64,000 nucleotides of DNA from Oopsacas minuta (taxonomy: Eukaryota; Porifera; Hexactinellida; Lyssacinosida; Leucopsacidae), in contig JAKMXF010000329.1 in NCBI GenBank assembly GCA_024704765.1, positions 62,001 to 126,000 of the forward strand. Reading direction: 5' to 3'. The notes under the pieces were generated by a model. That model worked only from the letters and a program-made list of their open reading frames with translations. It searched no databases and was not told where the DNA came from. Shown here one piece after another: positions 1-11,508 of this stretch. A program made the position numbers and the translations under genes. Each line of letters starts with the position of its first letter. The first letter of the stretch is position 1.

Positions 1-39
1 GAGAAATGAGATGAGTCTTAATTGACATGACTTGTGTAA

Positions 40-956
40 TTATATTGTACCTTCGCCTGTGTTTGGAATAAATATATTATCTACTTGACTGAAGATAAAT
101 TGGAGCTTAGCTATAACTGAGGAAGAATAGTTTTCGCTATCCTCTATGCTAGCTAAATCATTAACCTTCTCTACGTGTTGTTTAGCACGAGGAATATGAA
201 ATGAATGTGATTTAGTATGATGATCATCAGATACAGATTTTGAGGAAATTTGATGTAATAATGATTCAATTTGTCGAATATCATTAATCGAATTAAGAAA
301 AGTAGGTATGCTTTGTCCATAGAACCAGGCTGATATAGATAAAAATGAATTTATTTCTAGATAAATCCACTGACATAGTTTTATCAACAAGACGAGGAAG
401 AATAGACCTTGTACTAGAATTGTCAGTATGCCAACTAACCAATTATCTGGTAACACAATATAATACAACTCAGCTTTCAGATCCTGTAAATTTCCAATGA
501 TGAATTTGTGTTTGGCCTCATTCTCATACCTTAGACTAAGCTGAATGTTTTGATTCAACATTTCTTTCTCTTTTGATTCATAAGACAAACGATTATGTGT
601 GCTTGTCGATGTTGATAAATGATAAAAGGGACAACCAAGAAGTAAACTGGGAATTGCCCCTTCTTTCAGCTCAAGTTTATCGCAAGGTACACTAGTGAAA
701 GTACCGTCACCATTGGGGACATCATGAAATGCTCAAAATCTTCTTCACGGAAATGCTTGATACATACATTAATAACCTTGAGACGATCAATATGTTCATG
801 GTGAAGAGCGCGTATCGAGGCCTGTTTAAGTTCAGGTGGATTGTCTGGCATTGTGAATATATGCACTTTGTCATCTGGGCAATAATTACTTGTGCAACCC
901 GGGGTAGAACTGGCACTGGGCATCAGAGATACAATACACAAGCAAATAGTGAGCAA
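40..956 (-). CDS. hypothetical single-pass membrane protein, split in two frames
   Basis: Two adjacent minus-strand reading frames look like parts of one gene. The first (956-666) starts with a hydrophobic signal-peptide-like stretch (ICLCIVSLM) and then a short Cys-containing lumenal region. The second (open from about 715 to 40) has a strongly hydrophobic segment of about 20 residues (around VGILTILVQGLFFLVLLI) followed by a polar, Ser/His-rich tail, as in a type I membrane protein. The frames differ by one position near 690-715. A GT...AG intron of about 29 bp would join them, but a frameshift is equally possible. I recognise no family. It lies outside any transposon boundary I can see, so it may be a host gene or a decayed one. 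Confidence 0.3.
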
Positions 957-1529
957 AAGCGTAAATGGATCATAAAATGACTATAGATATGTGATGTACT
1001 ATCATTACTAGTAACTAGAGTATGTCAGTGAAAAAATGTTTTATTTGCATATATAACTATTATGCTGAATTGAAAGTACAATTGCATTATCTTACACCCC
1101 CCCCAATTTATTAAACTCGTTGAGGGAAGCAGATTGAGCTAAAGAAATTAAAAATCGGTTCACAAACAAAAAAGGTTGGAAACTTTCTTGTTCAAAAGCC
1201 AAAGTCTATCGAGAAAATTGAAATAGCACTGCAGCCAAAATAACCACAAAATCTATATTGATACAACATAGGTATGTGCATACAAGCTAGATAGCATGTT
1301 TATCACTTTAATCTATTAGCTACGTATCAGATTGCAATTATTCCTAAAATTAGGGTTTCTAAAGAATAATACGTAACTATATTCTCAAATGTAGTTCGGA
1401 ATTATACAATTGGAATGCTAACATCTTATACAACAGGATATTGACTTCTAATCTCAGCAATTATGTTTGCGAAGGCATTATCTCCATTGTTTTTCCTCCA
1501 ACAAACCTCTGGTAAGGTGTGTATCCAAT

Positions 1530-2243
1530 AGTTCAGGGTTTGTGGCCATTGACCGTTTCAAATTTTCTTGGTTCCACCACAGGTACTTTCGATGCTTTGT
1601 GTATGTGCACCAGTTACAGGCCAACAAAGTTTCTACTGTGGTTTACAGTAAGATGATGGAATGTTGCAGAAGGAATGCTATGACAAGATACCCACTCATC
1701 GGAATGTATTGTAGTACCTGGCAAAATGTACTTCTCGATGAGCGGAACTAGGGTTGCTGCTGAACGATCCTGTACAGGTATCATGAACACTTCTTTAATG
1801 TCTCTGTCGATCCCTCCGAACACCCATTGTCCAGATAACATTCGCACTCTTGAGTACTTACGATGTTCAAATTTGCACTCATCAATGTCTACAACATGAC
1901 CATGTCCGCCAATTGGCTGATTGACGAGATATATTTCAACAGATAGGTAACGGAGAAAGTTCTTCCATTCTGTGATCGTGTGCTCACCTCAACCCAAGTT
2001 CTTGTTCAGGAAGGCAGTTGTTTGCAAATTTTCTGACGAGAAATAAATAAATTCTAAGAATTCTGTTAAAGGGAGATTTGAGTCTTCTACAAATGACCCA
2101 ACCCTCATAGATGCAATCTTCTTGCAAGCTTTCTCTGGACATCGCCAACCCCTCCCTTCAGAAATACCAGCAAATGTACCAGGTCGCATTGTGGATCCAC
2201 ATTTGCACTGCATGCCGTGAGCCAACAGATCGTATTGCTGCAT
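1530..2243 (-). pseudogene. Merlin transposase (ISXO2-like DDE) pseudogene
   Basis: Reading the minus strand from 2243, a zinc ribbon (CKCGSTM...WRCPEKAC) precedes the catalytic core. The core shows the first acidic motif (VVDIDECKFEHRKY), then GQWVFGGIDRD and the second acidic motif TTIHSDEW, then HLTVNHSRNFV and, in another frame, TGAHTQSIES with the Trp position changed to Cys. This is the order known from Merlin and IS1595-group transposases, which cut and paste DNA with a D,D,E/D active site. There is an in-frame TGA just after the N-terminal part (near 1977-1979) and a 1-nt frameshift near 1613-1620, so this copy cannot make a full protein. The C-terminus beyond about 1530 is lost. Confidence 0.8.
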
Positions 2244-2364
2244 CCAAGTGATGCATGTATCAGGATTAATTGTAATATTTTATACAATTATTTCAACGTT
2301 ATTTCTCCGATAACTGGATAAACTATTGGAGAAAAATTTAGGTTGGAAAGATGATGCCAGCATA

Positions 2365-3025
2365 CAGTGGCGGATACAAGAATTTCTGGTGGGGGGGATA
2401 TCAACCCAGCTGGGGGGCACTGTAAGCCCCCAAGTGGGGTCCAGGGGCAAAGCCCCTAGCCACCCAACTAACTGCAATTTCATGTGTATTTTATTCTATT
2501 TTCACTGATTGAAGGTCTTTCCTATATTCCACTTGTATCCAGTTTAGATTACTACATTTAATCTATATCATCTAATAGCGTAAGATGACTGACTGGAAGT
2601 AGCATTTGAACTGAAATAATCCAATAAACATTTTCTTTTGGGATCCATAATCAAATTTGGTTATATCTAGATTTACAAAAATGAGAAAAAAGTCAAAGTA
2701 CAAATAGCTATCAGGCCACACGCAAGCAAATTAAAATGGTCAGGGAAAGTTGAAAAGTGGTCAAACCTGTTCAGAGTTATACAAGCAAAGGTAAAGGTGA
2801 AGGCAATTACCTAACCTAGCGCTATATATATATGTACATTATACTAATTTCACAACCGAGAGAAGTTAAGTAGCAACAAATAATTGTAATAACGCTATAA
2901 ATCAAGGACATGATTGAAATATTGTATGAAAAATAAAAAAAATAATCAGAATGAATTCGAAACACTAGGAGGACAAGGTCTGGTGGGGGGATATATCCCC
3001 CTATCCCCCCCTGGATCCGCCACTG
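2365..3025. mobile_element. hAT-type MITE (661 bp) nested in the Merlin element
   Basis: The termini are CAGTGGCGGATAC on the left and, inverted, CAGTGGCGGATCCAG on the right. They are flanked by an 8-bp target duplication with one mismatch (CCAGCATA at 2357-2364, CCACCATA at 3026-3033), which is the hAT duplication length. The subterminal part is G/C-run rich (GGGGTCCAGGGGC, AAAGCCCC). There is no coding potential. The same left-end sequence family recurs at 26349, the end of hAT-B, so the MITE is probably a deletion product of that hAT group. Confidence 0.85.
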
Positions 3026-3889
3026 CCACCATAGGAACAGCCATTACTCCTTAGAAATATGAATTTGAATTATCAGTGATGAAATATAAATAGCATGTTT
3101 ATTTTACTAAATGGAGTTTGCATCTATATTTAAATCTAAACATATATGGCTGGGTTTCAAGAGGCGAAGTTTTGGTAATTATGGGATGCCAAACCACATT
3201 TAAAGTTGTTGTACGACAGTTGCACAAAGCCATATATTAACTAATATATTTATGTATAGGCTGTTAGCATTCCAATTGCACAATTACAAACTACATTTGA
3301 GAATATAGTTACGTATTATTCTTTAGAAACCCTAATTTTAGGAATAATTGCAATCTGATACGTAGCTAATAGATTAAAGTGATAAACATGCTATCTAGCT
3401 TGTATGCACATACCTATGTTGTATCAATATAGATTTTGTGGTTATTTTGGCTTCAGTGCTATTTCGATTTTCTCGATAGACTTTGGCTTTTGAACAAGAA
3501 AGTTTCCAACCTTTTTTGTTTCTGAACCGGTTTGGATTTCTTTAGCTCAATCTGCTTCTCTCAACGAGTTCCATCACGGTGTATATACAGCTTTTTACCC
3601 TCCCAAAGAATTTGGGGTGTAGGATAGTGCAAACGTACCCAAATCAGAATTTGAAAAATATAAAATGGTTGGTTAATAAAATCAGTTAATAATTTATCCC
3701 TGGTACAAAAAATGAAGTTACTGTTAGACCTTATATTTAGTAGGCTATGACTCAGGAAATTCGTGCCTCGAATCCACCGAATAGTTAAAATTCTTAGGTT
3801 TAATTATCCATGGCCGATCCAAATTATATTGAATGGCCTTCTGTGCCACCACTAATCACGCTATGTCGCTTTTCGTTAGTAATCTCGAC

Positions 3890-4033
3890 GCTTCGTACTT
3901 TGGGGTTTTACGAAATATGTAAATTCATCTTGACGTAATAATCCAATGATGAGTTAGATTTTGGTGAGAATCATGCCTAGGGATATTTGTCACATTGAAG
4001 GGTACCTATGATTCAAAATTTACAACTTCTATC
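3890..4033 (-). repeat. dispersed repeat R, copy 1 (part right of the hAT-G target site)
   Basis: On the minus strand this matches the repeat at 56890-57000: GATAGAAG, then a similar AT-rich stretch, then GGTACCCTTCAATGTGACAA. It stops exactly where hAT-G begins (4034). The 8-mer next to the junction, CTTCTATC, is the reverse complement of GATAGAAG found at the junction of repeat copy 2 (14256-14263). The family is not recognised. It may be the 3' part of a LINE, because copy 3 follows a LINE tail. Confidence 0.55.
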
Positions 4034-4259
4034 CAGTGGCGTAACTAAGGTTTGGGGGGCCCCTGTTCAAATTATGGGCGAGGCCCATCAATTCAAACTA
4101 TAATTCACAATTTTCATGAGTTCGGAACTTTCCTATGTTTTTCCAAATTCAGAACCCACCTTCTCACTTGTAAGAATGGTTTTCAGACGCATGGATGCCT
4201 ACACTTGTCACAAGCCATTAAGCCGATAATGGTATACATATACGTATATTATTCTAGTA

Positions 4260-6560
4260 CAGGCTTGTCTAACCTACGGCCCGCCAACATGCTCGGGAAC
4301 TGTTACCAGTTGGTGGCGATATTTAATTGAGTGAAACCTATTTGAGCGAACTCAATTAAGAGAAACCCAATATTGCGAAACCAAATTGAATGAAACCAAT
4401 TTCAGAAAAGTGTGATTTCAATAACTTAAAAACCCTTAAATAAATTTTTTAATTTAGTTTTTATCGAGTAATTATCTGTCACATAACTGGGTTTCTCTCA
4501 TCTGGAACAGCTCATATAAATTCCAAATAATAAACCATCTCAAACAATATTAAAATAACTACAAAACAAATATGTAAACTCCCGTGATTAAAGCAAAGAA
4601 AAGGAAATTGATAGTGAATGTCGAGTTTTCAAATCCTCATGGACATTAGATTTTTCGTCGTAGACACAACGAACACTTATTGTGCTTGGTATGTTAGGAG
4701 AAGATAGCTGTCTTCAAAGAGTATAATATCAAACGACATTATTCTACTAAACATGCAGATACATTTGACACGCTTACAGGTCAGGTGAGAATCGATCGGG
4801 TGAACCTGTTGAAAGAGAGATTAACAGTCAACAATCTTTCTTCAAAGCCGTTAAATTAAGTTCTGAGACAGCAACAAAGATGAGCTTTCTGATAACAGAA
4901 GCGATAGCCAGAGTGGAAAACCATTGTCTGAAGGGGAATTTATAAAAGACTGCTTAGACATATTTGCATCTGTGGCATGCCCAGATAAGAAGTCGATAGT
5001 AGAGAGCATCAGTCTGTCACATCAAACTGTTGTTAGAAGAGTAGATTATTTATCATCCAACATTGAAATTTCATTAATTAAACGACCCAATGATTGCAAA
5101 TTTTACAGCTTGGCCCTTGATGAAAGTACCGATGTAAGCGACACAGCTCAACTGGCAATCTTTGTACGTGGTGTCACAGAAAATTTCGAAATAATCGAGG
5201 AACTGCTCGACTTATGTCCAATGAAAGACACAACTACAGGGCAAGATATTTTAAATGTAGTAAAACATGTGTTTACCAAATTCAAACTTTCAGATGAAAA
5301 GCTGAGTGGTTTACAACCGATGGAGCCCCTGCTATGACAGGAGAGCATAAAGGTTTTGTTAGCCTTATGCTCAAATCAAGGACCTCTCCTGTTATGACAT
5401 ACTACTGCATTATTCATCAAGAACAGCTTTGTGCAAAAACCTTAGATATGAAACATATGATGGAAAATGTCGTCAATACAGTCAATTTCATAAGGTCGAA
5501 GCCACTCAATCACAAGACAATTCCAAGCGTTTCTTGCAGAGGTAGGATTAGACTATAACGGTGTTATTTACTTTAGCCAAGTTCGCTGGCTCAGCAGGGC
5601 TTCTACTCTAGCCAGATACTAGTCGCTACTTGAAGAAATAAAAACATTCATGACCATTAAGGGAATGGATGTGAGCTTTCTGGACGATGATCAGTGGTTG
5701 AATGATCTCGCATTTCTAGTTGACATAACTAAGTATCTCACAGATTTAAATCTGACACTACAAGGAAGAAAACAATTCGTTTACAACCTGCATGAGCATG
5801 TCAAAACGTTCATCAACAAATTGCAATTATTCCACCAACAATTTATTTTGAAAAAGGTGATACATTTCTCAACATTATCTTCAAGAAAAAGTGAGGCAGT
5901 GAACCATAACAAGTATTGTGCACTGATCAATAGCTTAATCGATGGATTTAAACTAAGATTTTCTGATTTTAGTGACAAATTCGATGAAATGGAGTTGTTT
6001 GCAGATCCGTTTGGAATTGACGCCACTAATGCTCCTGAAATGTTCCAACTGGAATTAATTGAAATTCAAAATAACTAGGAGAGAAAGCGAGCTTTTGCAG
6101 AGCATGACCTTCTGACATTTTATGGTCAATATGTTACATCGGATCTATTTCCTCATTTATCGAAACACGCCCTCAGGTTCCTTTCCTTATTTGGCAACAC
6201 GTATTGCTGTGAACAGCTTTTTCTCAATGAGAACAAATGTTAAACACAAATCTAGATCACTCCTGACAGGCACTCATGTATCAGGAATATTACGGATACG
6301 ACATCAAGTGTACGAGCAGATATTGACTCTTTGTGTAAACAAAAACAAAGTCAGATATCCCATTAGATATGTTCTTTATCTTTAAAGTTTACTATAATTT
6401 AAAAAACATGTAGTGATTCTTCAATTCTGAAATAATCTGTATTAGCGCCATCCTCAAATAAATAACATCATGCTACCTTAATATATCCAATATCGTGCGG
6501 CCCTCAAGTAGTTAAAGAAGCCCTCATTTGGCCCGCGAACAAAATTGTTGGACAAGCTTG
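4260..6560 (+). mobile_element. hAT transposon (GTF2IRD2/ZBED5-like family) with perfect 8-bp target duplication
   Basis: The ends are CAGGCTTGTCTAAC (left) and, inverted, CAAGCTTGTCCAAC (right), 12 of 14 matching, followed inside by a shared GGCCCGC motif. The 8-bp duplication TTCTAGTA is exact at 4252-4259 and 6561-6568. The 2.3 kb body carries one degraded plus-strand hAT transposase. Confidence 0.92.
4593..6385 (+). pseudogene. hAT transposase pseudogene, GTF2IRD2/ZBED5-like
   Basis: The order of motifs is that of hAT proteins related to vertebrate GTF2IRD2 and ZBED5. An N-terminal zinc-finger region (4593-4800; CRVFKSSWTLDF, then RHYSTKHADTFDTL) is followed by LALDESTDVSDTAQLAIFVRG with the first catalytic Asp, a broken second motif (TDGAPAM frame near 5325-5340), CIIHQEQLCAKTL, VRWLSRAS and a C-terminal dimerisation motif (FGNTYCCEQLFSMRTN). 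At least three frame changes (near 5335, 5510 and 6080-6130) and a TAG near 5620 show that it is dead. hAT transposases act in the nucleus to excise and reinsert the element. Confidence 0.85.
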
Positions 6561-6625
6561 TTCTAGTACTTAGATGGGAACAAAACATAATATAAGAACG
6601 TTTTGCTAATTTATCTATTCTTGTT

Positions 6626-7082
6626 CAGGGGTGCTCTGGAGCGAGAGAAGCGAACAACGGTAAGGTAAGGGTTCTGGGGGTGCAAGCCTCAGAAAATGTT
6701 TGATTTTTAGACCCTCAAACATTGATGTACAACTATTCTTGTCACATAGTAGGAGAAATGTAATAGTGTCAGTTGAACCAAAGTTGTTTAGCTGTTTATG
6801 TTTAGATAACATGATAATTTTATTACATAATTATATGTATACTATTTAGTGAATACAAATTTTGTCTGCTAATACATTAGTCATTTGGAGTCTTTTGAGA
6901 TATCGTGTGGAAAACTCGTTTAATGAATAATTGTGGAAATTGGATAGCATTCTGTAAATAACATTCTAAAAATGCTCTGCGGTTATTAAGGAAAATCGAA
7001 TTATAAATAACAACATATCCCTTTTGGAAACCAGTTATGAGGGGGGTGTTTGAACACCCAAATACCCTTCAATTCGCCACTG
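6626..7082. mobile_element. hAT-like MITE, 457 bp
   Basis: The left end is CAGGGGTGCTCTGG and the right end, inverted, CAGTGGCGAATTGAAGGG. The 6-mer CTTGTT lies directly outside both ends (6620-6625 and 7083-7088), giving a plausible 6-bp target duplication. There is no coding sequence. I first took 7082 as the partner of the end at 4034, but the flanks fit this shorter pair better. Confidence 0.6.
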
Positions 7083-7337
7083 CTTGTTTTCATTTTCCCC
7101 TCTCTTTGCATTACAAGAAACATCTTTTCTCTTCATTCTTTCTTATACTCTGAAGAGAAATACTGTTATATGAATGAGTAATAAGAAAAATTATCTAAAA
7201 TAAGTTGACTGTTACAAGTCGGGCGAAAGCAAATTAAAAGTGCTCAGACGACATCACACATAGAATCGTACAGGCCAAGGCTGAAGTCGAGAAGAAGAAA
7301 CTGGTTCTGCCGGGCTTGGAATTATTATATTTAGTTA

Positions 7338-8669
7338 TAGGGACATTCAATCAATACTAATCACTGTATATTTTTAATGAAATAGCAGTTCTAAGCTAGT
7401 ATTTCTCAGTGCAATTATATAGAACCATATTTCAACTTTCTAACAAAACTTAGAGAGAGTTGATCACTCAATTATTTCCCAAGTTTCAGTTATTTTAGAA
7501 ACCTACATTTTCTCCTTTACATTTTTCATGGCTTCTTGTCCAATTTTTCGGAACTTGAACAACGAACGTACATCAAATTTCGCACCATTCTCGAAATCCC
7601 TCCAAAGTCTATTCATGACGAGTTGGCAACGATATGTGGAGAAGATACCTTATCGTATTCAACTGTCAGAAGGTGGGTGAGCCTATTTAGGGAAGGTAGG
7701 ACCTCTGTCCAAGACGCCCCTCGTCCTGGAGCACCAAAACTAGCGATCAACAATGACAAATTGAGTGAAGTAAAGGAATATCTCGAGTCTTTTCCGCATT
7801 CTTCGGTTGAGGAGGTAGCTAACTATGTTGGCATTTCAACGGGAAGTGCACACACAATTCTGAAGGCGGATTTAGAACTGAAGAAGGTCCAAGTGCGATG
7901 GGACCACATTGCTTAACTTTTCCACAAAAGGCCGCGAGACTCCAAATGGCTAAGGAAAACCTTGAAATTTATGAAGGAAGTGACCCTAGGCGGTTATTAG
8001 AGATAGTAACAGGAGATGAAACATGAATACAATTCAAACCACAGATCAGTAAGCAAGATGGCAGGGTATGGCTAAAGAAGGGAGAGGTGCCCCCAGCTGT
8101 TTGTGTGCCCGACTTCCGTGCGCCGAAGGTCTTGTACTGCATATTTTTCGATGGCCTAGGTCATGTAGCCCAAATCCCTGTTCCCAAAGGTCAGACACTC
8201 ACAGGACAATTTTACGCAGATGTGGTGTTGCCTGAGGTCGAAAAACATTATCTTAAGCGTGATCCAGAGACTGGAACTCGTGGTCTCAAATTTTGCACGA
8301 TATCGCTAGACCCCATTAATCTTTGGTTGTAAGGTAAAAAATTAAAGATATGGGTATGCACGAAGTTCCACATCCACCTTACTCCCCTGATATTGTCCCA
8401 TGTAACTTCTGGCTGTTTAGAAAACTCAAAGATAACCTCTCCGGACGCGAATTTGAGGGTCTGCCCAGCCTTGGTCGGGCAATTTACAGATACCTTGAAG
8501 TCATACCCAAGGATGAATACAGAAAGACATTTGAAAATTGGATTAATAGGCTAAATTCAGTTGTAGCGTATAAAGGAGACTACTTTGAACATTCATAGCA
8601 AAAATTACCAACTTTTCACAAGTATCTATAGTTTTAGCTGGTATGATTAGTATTTATTGAATGCCCCTG
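7338..8669 (+). mobile_element. mariner copy 1 (1332 bp)
   Basis: A TA dinucleotide flanks both ends (7336-7337, 8670-8671). The terminal repeats are TAGGGACATTCAATC (left, one end mutated) and, inverted, CAGGGGCATTCAATAAATAC (right). The length is exactly that of the inverted copy at 14391-15722, and the interiors are almost identical. The size and TA duplication are typical of mariner. Confidence 0.92.
7536..8598 (+). pseudogene. mariner transposase pseudogene, copy 1
   Basis: The N-terminal paired helix-turn-helix DNA-binding region is intact (7536-7916; STVRRWVSLFREGRTSVQD, then APRPGAPKL and VGISTGSAHTIL). The frame then changes. The first catalytic Asp sits in VTGDET, where the next codon is TGA in place of the usual Trp. 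A second block (8087-8332) carries VLYCIFFDGLGHV, but the HDN motif is destroyed. The last block (8350-8598) has PPYSPDIVPCNFWLF, where the third catalytic Asp of D34D mariners is Asn. Two frameshifts and the TGA are shared with copy 2, so both descend from an already dead element moved in trans, or were homogenised afterwards. Confidence 0.9.
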
Positions 8670-8671
8670 TA

Positions 8672-11435
8672 ACTCAATGGTCCCATTCAATAATTACATA
8701 GGATTTCATTTATTCTTTTATCAGTTTTTGTTTTTCTTCTTAAATTGTGAAAATTCAGGTTAATAATGCTAACACACCCAAACGAACGAATATCGAATAT
8801 GCGTTTCAGCCCTAAAATCAATAGTACCACCTACCATAATATTATTTTACCAACCTATTTCAATATTTAATATACTTAGAAGTATACTATTGTAGTATGG
8901 ATATCAGGCGATTCATTTCTGGAAAGCGGTCGAACAATAACCTACAAGACATGGATGAATGTACATCTGAAGAGCTTTCACAGATAACTAGTGAAAGATG
9001 TTTGCCATCCTCCTCTCAAAATCCAGAAGTTACCAGGCATGATCCAACGCCACCTCATTCGAAAAAGTATCATATGTCATCTAGTGAGCAGAGAAAGCAA
9101 TATAAGGCTAATCTTTCATATAAAAATGAGTGGGAAAAATCTATCCCTGGGTAATTTGCGAAGATCCTAGAAAAGGTGTGTTCTGTACCATCTGCCAGAA
9201 GTGGGGCAATCCATCTGCTGGATCAAGGGGCGCTTGGACAAGCAGGGGAGTTACTGACTGGAGTCATGCTACTGAACTATTGAGAGCACACGGAGAGTCA
9301 CGGTGTCATAGGGATGCAGCAGTCACTGCTGGTATGTCAAAGCAGGTGGAGTGCGGGAAATCAGTACTTGAGCTGCAGTGTTCTGCTGCTGCAAAAGAGG
9401 CTGCATGCAGAGCAGAGAGGAATCGCAGCATCGTGCTTAAGTTAATGAGGTCAATCTATTTCCTAGCAAAAAACAAAATTCCTCACACCACTGTTTACCC
9501 AAATTTAATTGCCTTGCAAGTTGCCAATGGAGATGCATTGCTGGAAGAGCACCTCACTCATGGTGCCTCCAATGCTCAGTACACCTCAAAGTTCAGTGCA
9601 GTTATGCTTCTGGATGCTCTTGACACGTGGCTTGAAAGAAAGCAAATACAGAGTCTAAGGTCAAGCCCGTGTTTTTCTATATTAGCAGATGAGTGTCAGG
9701 ATATTTCCACACAGGAAGAGCTATCAATCTGCTGCAGGTGGATTGTGGATGGCTATCCAGAAGAACACTTTGTAGATATACTTCATGTCAAGGATGCAGA
9801 TGTTGCATCAATCACACAAGCTCTCACAACTTTCATTGAGGTGAACAATCTCGACTATAGACGTTTAGTTGGGCAAGGCTACGATGGGGCAGCAACTTTC
9901 TCTGGTTGTACAAATGGTGTCCAAAGAAGGATTAGGACACACTCAGCACATGCAGTCTACATACACTGTGCATGCCACCGACTTCAGCTGGCATCTATTC
10001 AAGCTGCTGAGCCCATCACTGTAATCAACAAAATGTTTGGCACAATGACCAGCCTGTGGAAACTATTCTACTATTCGCCAAAGAAAGCAGAAGCTCTCAA
10101 GGTCGTTCAGTCAGTTCTAAATTTACCTGAGCTGAAGGTAGTAAAGCCAAGCAGTACGAGGTGGTTGTCCCATGAGCGGTGTCTAAGTGCAATCCGTAAA
10201 GATCTTCCTGCTCTTATTATCACTCTCCAGCAGCTCTACCAGACGTCAGGAGATGCAGAAGCATATGGAATTTCTCTTATCTTGAGCTCCATATCCGGAG
10301 TAGCTAGTATTTTTCTTTATCAGAAGTATTTGATCTCCTTGCTAGGCTTAATTGCTACATGCAGAGACAGACTTCTGACTTTAGTAGGCTACCTTTGATT
10401 CTTAAAAGCATTATAAAAGCGCTAGAGGAACTCAAGGAAGAAAAAGCCGACTGGTGTTCTAGAATGCTCACTCAGGTTGACCAGCTAGAGATCGATCATG
10501 GAATCATGATTACAATGAGTCGCTCAGCTCGTAGCTTTGTGGATGTGCTAGTGTTGGATCTTTAACTGATTATCGTAACAAGGTTGCTCTTCCTTATGTC
10601 GATGCTTTACTACACAACATCGGCAACCGATTCTCGGGTGAAGCGGTAGATCTCCTTGTATCATCCTCTGTTTTCAATCCAGCATCTCTTCCTTCAGAAG
10701 AAGCAGCTTTACCAGATTATGGTAAAAGAGAAGTGGAAGTTCTGGCCCAATTTTATGGTAATGAAGCTATAGTTGTCCATAATGGTGTAACTTTCTCTTC
10801 TCCGCCACTTATTGACAAAGATGAAATTGCTATTGAATGGCGCTTGTTCAAGCGAGCATTGATTCAAGAATCAAGGTTGATCAGGGAAAAAATGAGACTA
10901 CCAAGACACCAAGCCTACAGGATGTCAAAGTTCACATGGAGTCATCTGGAGCTTACACTGGAATATTTCCAGAGACATTCAAGTTACTCAACATAATTCT
11001 TGTTCTTCAAGTAGGAACAGCTTCAGTTGAGAGATCTTTCAGCCACATGAAGCAAATTAAAACAAGACTTCGAAATAGACTTAATGATGCTAATTTAGCT
11101 CATTTAATTAGGATCGCAATTGAAGGGCCAGAACTATTCTCGGTTAACTTTGATGAAGTTCTTAAAGTATTTAAAGAGAAAAATCGTCGAATACAGTTAT
11201 AGTTTAGCATATAATTATTAGTGATAGCAATATTTTAATCTCCCTATTTTTGTGATCATAATTAGTATATATTGAAGTATCACACATAGCATCTTTGTTG
11301 TAATGTCACACGTTCAATATTATTGTTTAATACACGACAAACAATAATAACCTACTCAAATTCAAGATTTCTGGGGGGGATAATTGTGCCTGGGTGGGGA
11401 AGGTTCCAGGGCCCCCCCCTCCGTATGAAACCCTG
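8672..11435 (+). mobile_element. hAT-A, main part of an element split by an inversion
   Basis: The 3' terminus is at 11435 (inverted: CAGGGTTTCATACGGAGG, then a G-run). No matching 5' end lies to the left. A terminus of the same type in the same orientation occurs at 15958 (inverted: CAGGGTTTCATGCAGG, then a G-run after a short AT stretch). If 8670-14390 is inverted back, these become a proper pair of inverted ends around a ~3.0 kb element, and TCAAG lies directly outside both, a 5-bp duplication. Mariner copy 2 would then sit in its 5' region. Confidence 0.7.
8897..11202 (+). pseudogene. hAT-A transposase pseudogene with TTF-type zinc finger (ZNF862-like)
   Basis: A Ser-rich N-terminus (MDIRRFISGKRSN) leads into a TTF-type zinc finger (WVICEDPRKGVFCTIC...HRDAA), then the RNase-H-like core: ILADECQDISTQEEL, GQGYDGAATFSGCTNGVQ, IHCACHRLQLASIQ, STRWLSHE, and the C-terminal hAT dimerisation motif TASVERSFSHMKQIKTRLRN. 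This arrangement is that of ZNF862/ZMYM-related hAT proteins. The longest open piece is 9130-10398. Frame changes near 9150, 10390, 10565-10730 and 10900-10990 inactivate it. The start at 8897 is the first ATG of the N-terminal block. Confidence 0.85.
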
Positions 11436-11508
11436 CTTGAAAATTATGAATAATCCAGACATTAAGGTATGAATTTGGCAGGTCCAGATTACGAGGACTT
11501 ACTAACAC

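Larger units (their letters stand above)
1084..3630 (-). mobile_element. Merlin-type DNA transposon with long terminal inverted repeats
   Basis: The left arm (about 1084-1431) and right arm (about 3258-3630) are inverted copies of each other over some 340 bp with scattered differences. Shared inner landmarks are GGAATGCTAAC/GTTAGCATTCC and a region containing CTCGTTGAG. The outer tips match as GCAYTATCYTACACCCC. Between the arms lies a minus-strand transposase relic of the Merlin/IS1016-ISXO2 type. A separate hAT MITE (2365-3025) inserted later, so the Merlin itself is about 1.9 kb. I could not find a convincing 8-9 bp target duplication, so the exact tips are uncertain by a few bases. Confidence 0.75.
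4034..7337. mobile_element. hAT-G, first part of an element split by an inversion
   Basis: A hAT terminus CAGTGGCGTAACTAAGG starts at 4034, flanked by CTTCTATC (4026-4033). Its partner end is not nearby. The matching terminus, CAGTGGCGTAACAATTGG, lies at 14264, flanked by the complementary 8-mer GATAGAAG. If 8670-14390 is turned round, the two ends face each other with a perfect 8-bp duplication CTTCTATC. The body holds three later insertions: a GTF2IRD2-like hAT (4260-6560), a MITE (6626-7082) and mariner copy 1 starting at 7338. No transposase of its own is visible, so it is non-autonomous. Confidence 0.65.

Noticed and set aside
4034-7082. A single hAT element with ends at 4034 and 7082
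   Set aside because: The flanking 8-mers match at only 5 positions, whereas 6626/7082 share CTTGTT outside both ends and 4034/14264 share a perfect complementary 8-mer.
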